NCBI GenBank assembly: GCA_050701635.1
Contig: JBOGDF010000286.1
Span: 1 to 7,220, forward strand
DNA length: 7,220 nt
Source: WHSM01 sp050701635
GTDB lineage: Bacteria > Actinomycetota > Actinomycetes > Mycobacteriales > Micromonosporaceae
Direction: 5' to 3'
Position 1 is the stretch's first letter. Every line of letters begins with the position of its first letter. Under the pieces are notes generated by a model that saw only the letters and a list, made by a program, of their open reading frames with translations, had not been told where the DNA came from and did no database searches. Below are positions 4,408-7,220 of the stretch, one piece after another. Position numbers and translations under genes: made by a program.

Positions 4408-6024
4408 GTGGCCGTCTTCGGAATCGACCTCGGCACCACGTACTCGTGTATCGCGTACGTCGACGAGAGTGGCCGCCCGACGGTGCTGCGCAACCTCGAA
4501 GGCGCCGACACCACCCCCTCGGCGGTCTACTTCTCCTCCCCCGGCGAGGTCGTGGTCGGCGCCACCGCCAAGGACACCGCGGTGCTGGAGCCGGACCTGG
4601 TGGTGGAGCTGATCAAGCGCGAGATGGGGCGCCACCTCACCCTCAAGATGCACGGCCGGATGTACGCGCCCGAGGAGATCTCCGCGTTCCTGCTGCGCAA
4701 GCTCGCCGCCGACGCCGGGGCGTACACCGGGGAGAGCGTCAACGACGTGGTGGTCACGGTGCCGGCGTACTTCGGGATCGCCGAGCGGGACGCCACCCGC
4801 AAGGCCGGGCAGATCGCCGGGCTGAACGTGATCGACGTACTGTCCGAGCCGATCGCGGCGGCGATCAGCTACGGCGTACTGGCGCCCAACGCTGATCGCA
4901 CCATCCTGGTGTACGACCTCGGCGGCGGCACCTTCGACACCACGGTGATCAGCATGCGGGCCGGCGACATCCAGGTGGTGTGCACCGACGGCGACCACGA
5001 GCTGGGCGGCGTGGACTGGGACGAGCGGCTCGCCGAGTACGTGGTCGAGGCCTTCGTCGAGCAGCACCCCGACACCTCGCACCCGCTGGACGACCCGACC
5101 ACGGTGCAGGACATCCGCTCCGCGGTGGAGGAGGCCAAGCAGCGGCTGTCCACCACCACCCAGCGCACCATGCGGGTGGTGCACGAGGGCCGGGTCACCA
5201 CCGTCACGATCACCCGGGAGCAGTTCGAGGAGATGACCTCCGACCTGCTCGACCGCACCATCGACATCACCCGCCGGGCGCTCGACGTGGCGCGCAAGCG
5301 CGGAGTCACCGCGCTGGACGAGGTGGTGCTGGTGGGCGGCTCGGCGAAGATGCCGGCCGTGGTGGAGCGGCTGCGCAAGGAGCTGGGCCAGGAGCCGAAG
5401 CTGCACGACCCGGATCTGGCCGTCGCCAAGGGCGCCGCGCTGTACGCCTTCGAGGAGACCTACCGGCGGCTGCTCAGCTCCGGGGCCGACGGCAAGCAGC
5501 AGGCCGAGCGGATGGCCCGCTGGGCCGGGCTGTCGGTGAGCCAGGAGGAGGCGATCGCGAAGCGGCAGATCCGTACCGTCGCCTCCCGCGGTTTCGGGGT
5601 GCTCTGCTACGCCGCCGAGACCGAGTCCGAGCACGTGGTGCACCTCATCCACGGCAACGACGCGTTGCCGGTGGACGCCACCCGTACCTTCTACACGGTG
5701 TACGACGACCAGGGCGAGGTCGGCGTACAGGTGATGGAGCAGGCGGGCAGCGTGGAGTCCGAGCTGCCGGCGGACAACACGCTGATCGCGTCCGGGCCGA
5801 TCGGCGTACCGCCGGGCAAACCCGCCGGCTGGCCGATCGACGTCACGTTCCACCTCGACGGCAGCGGCCTGCTACACGTCGCCGCCACCGAGCAGACCGA
5901 CCCGGACACCCCGCTGCCGGTCAGCGGCAAGACCCGGCTGGACCTGGAGATCCAGGTCGGCGGGATGTCCGACGAGGACGTCGCCCGGTCCCGCAGCACG
6001 CTGTCCCAGGTCCGAGTCAACTGA
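4408..6024 (+). CDS. Hsp70 family protein lacking the helical lid
   Basis: This 538-residue ATP-dependent chaperone-like protein keeps the ATPase core. It shows GIDLGTTYSC (5-14, phosphate 1), Lys70 in LIKREMGRH (aligned with catalytic E. coli Lys70), VVVTVPAYF (114-122), DLGGGTFD (170-177, phosphate 2) and VLVGGSAKMP (307-316, adenosine site). GDHELGG (195-201) has His where E. coli has autophosphorylated Thr199; other Gram-positive DnaKs also vary here. The roughly 23-residue loop of Gram-negative DnaK is missing, as in Gram-positive forms. After the ATPase domain (ends near 347), about 45 charged, probably helical residues replace the usual short hydrophobic DVLLLDVTP-type linker. A beta-sandwich-like domain follows (about 393-515, with FHLDGSGLLHVAATE at 481-495). 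The protein stops about 20 residues after GGMSDEDV, where DnaK would continue with roughly 100 residues of lid. It is thus a divergent Hsp70, not DnaK itself. Confidence 0.9.
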   Translation: MAVFGIDLGTTYSCIAYVDESGRPTVLRNLEGADTTPSAVYFSSPGEVVVGATAKDTAVLEPDLVVELIKREMGRHLTLKMHGRMYAPEEISAFLLRKLAADAGAYTGESVNDVVVTVPAYFGIAERDATRKAGQIAGLNVIDVLSEPIAAAISYGVLAPNADRTILVYDLGGGTFDTTVISMRAGDIQVVCTDGDHELGGVDWDERLAEYVVEAFVEQHPDTSHPLDDPTTVQDIRSAVEEAKQRLSTTTQRTMRVVHEGRVTTVTITREQFEEMTSDLLDRTIDITRRALDVARKRGVTALDEVVLVGGSAKMPAVVERLRKELGQEPKLHDPDLAVAKGAALYAFEETYRRLLSSGADGKQQAERMARWAGLSVSQEEAIAKRQIRTVASRGFGVLCYAAETESEHVVHLIHGNDALPVDATRTFYTVYDDQGEVGVQVMEQAGSVESELPADNTLIASGPIGVPPGKPAGWPIDVTFHLDGSGLLHVAATEQTDPDTPLPVSGKTRLDLEIQVGGMSDEDVARSRSTLSQVRVN

Positions 6025-6040
6025 CACCCCCACCACCCCC

Positions 6041-7220
6041 ATGACGTTCGACGCGGAGCGCTACCTCGCGGAGGTCCTCGAGCCGGCACGGCGGGCCGAG
6101 GGCCAGCCCCCGGCTGACCTGCTGGTCCGGTACGGGTTGTCGCTGCCGCTGTCCGCCGCCGAGGTCGCCGTACAGCTGCCGGCGGTGCTGGGCACCTGGC
6201 GGCGGGCCCGCCGGGAGCTGAAGTACCGCAAGCTGGTGGCGAAGCTGGAGGCCGACCACGCCCGGCTGGCGCCCGCGTTCGACAAGGCGAAGGCCGGCGA
6301 CGTCGGGCCGCTGCACGCCGCGGTGGTGCAGGCCCGCTCCGCCAGCGACGCCAAGCTGGACAAGCTGCGCGACGAGCTGGCCGACATCGCCGGCCCGGTA
6401 CGCCGGATCACCCCCGCGCTCGCCGGCGAGCTGGCCGGCAACCACGGGCTGCGGCTGGAGCAGATCGCGCCGGTGCTGCTGGAGCTCTCGGTCGAGGTGG
6501 CCACCCCGGATCAGCTGCCGCCGCAGCCGCCGGTGACCGGTTACCCGCGCTACCGGGAGGCGCTGCGCACCCTGGGTTGCCGGCACACCGCGGACTTCGT
6601 CCTGGACGAGAGCCGGGACTCGGCATCCCTCGGCGGGGCGCTGCGGGTGTGGGACACCATCGAGATCGAGGGCCAGCCGGAACGGCGGGTGGTGGCGAGC
6701 ACCGTACACACCGCGGACCTGGCGTGGGCGGCGCGGCCGTACGACGGGAGCAAGACCCTGGCCGCCACCGTGCTGGTGACGCTCAAGGCGCTCGCCGAGC
6801 AGTCCGGACCGGCCGGGATCGCCGAGCTGGTGCGGTACGAGGTCGCCGAAGAGCTGCGTACCCGGCACCGGCAAGGGGCCTCGGCCGCCGCGCTGGTCGA
6901 GTACGCCGTCACCAGCCTCGGGCTGGCCGCCGACGACGCCCGTCGGATCGCGTTCGCCGTCCGTGCCGAGCCACGCGCCACAGCGCCGGCGACTGCGGCG
7001 GCTGATCCCGCGGCCGGCCAGCCGCCGACTGTCTCAGCCGCGCCTGCGGTCGACCGCCCCTCCGGACCCGCCGGGAGTACGCCGCTGTCGGCCACTCCCC
7101 CGGGCGGCGCGACGGCGGGCGGCCCGATCTCGGCCACGACGGCGCCATCGCGGGCGGTCGGCGTACCCCCGGAAGCTCCGGAAGCGGAGACGGCGCGGGA
7201 GCCGGCGACGGCGCCGGGGG
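6041..7220 (+). CDS. Helical protein of unknown function linked to the Hsp70-like gene (3' end outside window)
   Basis: The frame is open from ATG 6041 to the right edge, giving 393 codons without a stop. I do not recognise a named family. Residues 1-150 look helical and charged: DLLVRYGLSLPLSAAEVAVQ (26-45), then WRRARRELKYRKLVAKLEADHARL (split at 53-76) and a probable coiled coil near 93-115. RITPALAGELAGNHGLRLEQ (122-141) starts a further helical unit ending in a Pro-rich turn (159-165). Residues 166-310 contain a beta-like stretch (ALRVWDTIEIEGQPERRVV, 200-218) and more helices. From 310 to the edge the chain is almost only Ala, Pro, Thr, Gly and Glu, a disordered linker that probably leads to another domain beyond the window. 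It follows the Hsp70 stop by 16 bases (cacccccaccaccccc) with no Shine-Dalgarno sequence, so translation likely depends on the upstream gene. A partner or client of the Hsp70 is an inference from context. Confidence 0.8.
   Translation, partial: MTFDAERYLAEVLEPARRAEGQPPADLLVRYGLSLPLSAAEVAVQLPAVLGTWRRARRELKYRKLVAKLEADHARLAPAFDKAKAGDVGPLHAAVVQARSASDAKLDKLRDELADIAGPVRRITPALAGELAGNHGLRLEQIAPVLLELSVEVATPDQLPPQPPVTGYPRYREALRTLGCRHTADFVLDESRDSASLGGALRVWDTIEIEGQPERRVVASTVHTADLAWAARPYDGSKTLAATVLVTLKALAEQSGPAGIAELVRYEVAEELRTRHRQGASAAALVEYAVTSLGLAADDARRIAFAVRAEPRATAPATAAADPAAGQPPTVSAAPAVDRPSGPAGSTPLSATPPGGATAGGPISATTAPSRAVGVPPEAPEAETAREPATAPG

Noticed and set aside
3348..4895. A 515-codon plus-strand frame from inside the reductase into the Hsp70-like gene
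   Set aside because: It overlaps three real genes in another frame and its product is Arg/Gly/Ala/Pro-rich noise.
3685..5853. A 722-codon open frame on the minus strand across the GrpE-like and Hsp70-like genes
   Set aside because: It is antisense to two genes with clear family motifs, and its translation is Gly/His/Arg/Leu-rich without any recognisable motif. This is the usual third-position-GC shadow frame.
3679..6024. The housekeeping grpE-dnaK pair
   Set aside because: The Hsp70 lacks the lid and normal linker, the GrpE-like gene comes first with an unusual tail, and no dnaJ or hspR is visible. Family names are kept but the gene symbols are withheld.
6956..7220. A repeat array or CRISPR-like region at the right edge
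   Set aside because: There is no regular unit or spacing. The sequence is one continuous open frame of an Ala/Pro/Thr-rich linker.

Overview
The window is very GC-rich, uses GTG starts freely and has dense, short-spaced genes. This, the frequent GTAC-containing codon pairs and the protein families (an actinobacterial MurA, a DUF3043 membrane protein, an Rv2671-type reductase) point to a filamentous actinomycete, most likely a member of the Micromonosporaceae. That placement is inferred from style and families, not from a marker gene. There are seven protein genes and no RNA gene, mobile element or CRISPR array.

Layout. (1) 1-776: the C-terminal part of murA, cut by the left edge, for the first committed step of peptidoglycan synthesis. 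(2) 773-1741, minus strand: a zinc-free quinone oxidoreductase of the MDR family, converging on murA with a 4-base overlap. (3) 1742-2062: a divergent regulatory gap with a plausible sigma-70-type promoter for the oxidoreductase and a possible leaderless promoter for the next gene. (4) 2063-3489: a two-gene operon of a DUF3043 two-helix membrane protein and a RibD_C/dihydrofolate-reductase-fold reductase, joined by a one-base TAGTG stop/start overlap. (5) 3490-3678: a short, dyad-rich control region. (6) 3679 to the right edge: a three-gene operon encoding a GrpE-like nucleotide exchange factor, an Hsp70-family ATPase that ends just where the helical lid should begin, and a helical protein of unknown function with a long Pro/Ala/Thr-rich tail that runs off the window.

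The last operon is the most interesting part. It looks like a specialised chaperone module rather than the housekeeping dnaK-grpE-dnaJ-hspR operon. The Hsp70 keeps all ATPase motifs but lacks the lid and the usual hydrophobic interdomain linker. The exchange factor carries a basic Lys/Ala/Pro tail like those of actinobacterial nucleoid proteins. No J-domain protein with an HPD motif is visible, and the third gene sits where a partner or client would be expected. All functional ideas for this module beyond family membership are inference.
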